64,000 nt of DNA from Candidatus Zixiibacteriota bacterium (GTDB lineage: Bacteria; Zixibacteria; MSB-5A5; GN15; FEB-12). Below are positions 63,157 to 64,000 of this stretch, in pieces. The notes below the pieces were generated by a model. The model was given only the letters and a program-made list of their open reading frames with translations. It was not told where the DNA came from and made no database searches. Every line of letters begins with the position of its first letter. Within the stretch, counting starts at the first letter, position 1. Location: contig JAOUBJ010000013.1 of NCBI GenBank assembly GCA_029860345.1, positions 92,017-156,016 of the forward strand, read 5' to 3'. The position numbers and the translations under genes were made by a program.

Positions 63157-63209
63157 TTCTTTCGAACCATCGGGCTGAACAAAATACGTGGAAATTCGGA
63201 GGAAGTATC

Positions 63210-63791
63210 GTGGTCTCGAAAAACGTGAGTACGCTTCTACGGGAGATGGACAATATATGGAAAAAGACTACTAAGTGTCGATCTTTATTCCCTTACGCTG
63301 ACAGAAACTCAGTTGGTCAGCAGAAGGCCCGTACAGCTCCATATTACAGGCAGTTTGGATTTGATGTAGGATTTGACTTCGGCATGGGCCTGACCATTGA
63401 TGCTATTGATGAAATCAATAGTGTCGGCCATTACATCAATCAGAATTTTGTCATACGGCTCTTTGCATTGTTGGAGTATTATCAAATAATTGGAAATAAC
63501 GTTCAGCTTGACCATACAATTAAGGAGTGGGAAGAAGTAGATATTTTGAGACGGTTAAGAGGGAAATTCGCTCATTCTTCAGGAGGATATAATCCAGACG
63601 ATCCGGAACAGAAAAAACTGTGTCAAAGGATAGTTAGGCATTTCGGGCTGAACGACACTAACCCGCCCGATTTCCCCTTACCCATTGACGAGGTTCTTGA
63701 GAGAATATTCTGCGCATGCAAGAGATATGCGAAGGAGTTCCTGAATAACCAGAATCCTGAAGAATCAAGGACCGCTGAAACTGAAACCTAA
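63210..63791 (+). CDS. HEPN-like domain protein next to tRNA-Arg
   Basis: 193 residues from GTG 63210 with GGAGGA 6 bases upstream. Mostly helical; the segment LRRLRGKFAHSSG contains R117-x4-H122, fitting the RX4-6H active motif of HEPN ribonucleases, after a helix VIRLFALLEYYQIIGNN as in many HEPN proteins. The gene is clearly richer in A+T than its surroundings and starts 54 bases after a tRNA gene, a common integration site. A role in toxin or defence action is possible. No antitoxin partner is visible before the next, minus-strand, gene. Confidence 0.55.
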   Translation: MVSKNVSTLLREMDNIWKKTTKCRSLFPYADRNSVGQQKARTAPYYRQFGFDVGFDFGMGLTIDAIDEINSVGHYINQNFVIRLFALLEYYQIIGNNVQLDHTIKEWEEVDILRRLRGKFAHSSGGYNPDDPEQKKLCQRIVRHFGLNDTNPPDFPLPIDEVLERIFCACKRYAKEFLNNQNPEESRTAETET

Positions 63792-63847
63792 TGATTCACT
63801 AATCGTTCAACTCGGGATAAGTGTGTAACCACCGTGTCCGCCTACCC

Positions 63848-64000
63848 CTATCCCCCATGTCGTCCCCACTTGATAAAGCCGAACAGTTCGGATAATACGC
63901 TCGGGAAAAAGGCCAGCCACAAGATCAACGGCATGGCATCGTTGACAAGATAAATCGGCAAAAGCAAACGGTAGGCGTTCTGCGACATCTCGAAAGCATC
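63848..64000 (-). CDS. C-terminus of a membrane protein (partial, start beyond window)
   Basis: A frame open from base 64000 to the TAG at 63848 encodes 50 residues: AYRLLLPIYLVNDAMPLILW, then LAFFPSVLSELFGFIKWGRH. One or two hydrophobic segments and a basic end suggest the last part of an inner-membrane protein. Not identifiable. Confidence 0.5.
   Translation of the reverse strand, partial: DAFEMSQNAYRLLLPIYLVNDAMPLILWLAFFPSVLSELFGFIKWGRHGG

Noticed and set aside
62952..63209. N-terminal extension of the HEPN-like protein
   Set aside because: It would read through the tRNA-Arg gene; GTG 63210 has a good ribosome site.
58..63999. Insertion sequence or prophage
   Set aside because: No transposase, integrase, phage structural or lysis gene was recognised anywhere in the window.

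Overview
The window looks like a chromosomal segment of a Gram-negative, diderm bacterium from a poorly cultured lineage. The best guess is the Fibrobacteres-Chlorobi-Bacteroidetes superphylum, perhaps candidate phylum Zixibacteria. Supporting signs are Omp85-like and DUF5723-like barrels, many lipoproteins, a secreted protease ending in dockerin-like repeats, another ending in a YPNPFNP FlgD/T9SS-type domain, and intergenic spacers full of dispersed inverted repeats. The taxonomy is an inference; no rRNA is present.

Layout. 1-5509 (minus): type IV pilus / type II secretion-like operon (PilB ATPase with an MshEN domain, PilC, two pseudopilins, and a PilM-PilN fusion or GspL-like protein that runs off the left edge). 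5638-16069: cell-envelope genes (Omp85-like barrel, two secreted metalloproteases, DUF5723-like barrel, large lipoprotein). 16308-20422: WYL regulator, enlarged QueT-like transporter, and a two-gene microcompartment locus (BMC shell protein plus PduP/EutE-like aldehyde dehydrogenase) behind a near-consensus sigma-70 promoter. 20436-30094: mixed accessory genes (PD-(D/E)xK nuclease, CxxCH-containing anchored protein, RRM protein, YiiX-like hydrolase, response regulator, alkyltransferase-like protein, OmpA-type lipoprotein). 30208-33109 (minus): sugar ABC importer without its ATPase.

33219-36080 is the most intriguing part: four strictly coupled membrane-protein genes of unknown function. Two anchored proteins that appear to share one fold alternate with two polytopic proteins. 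36098-43571: zinc-ribbon peptide, DUF72 protein, NatAB-like exporter, D,D-carboxypeptidase, two nucleotide-sugar genes and a membrane-anchored RadC/JAB protein. 44181-49595: secreted nuclease, glycosyltransferase, leuS, polysaccharide deacetylase. 49573-62793 (minus): the classic nusA-infB information-processing cluster, in order of transcription proS, rimP, nusA, infB, ylxP-like, rbfA, nrnA, truB, ribF, rpsO, pnp and an M16 peptidase. 63085-63791: tRNA-Arg(CCG) followed by an A+T-rich HEPN-like gene, a likely insertion.

The spacers carry several dispersed repeat families. One is a paired-hairpin element of about 117 bp whose stem arms covary between copies. Others are the TCATTGCGAGGAG type, the CTTCGACTGCGCTCAGG type, a GTAGGG/GTAGGTCG type, and an exact 28-bp repeat present twice. 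No CRISPR array, rRNA or insertion-sequence transposase was seen.
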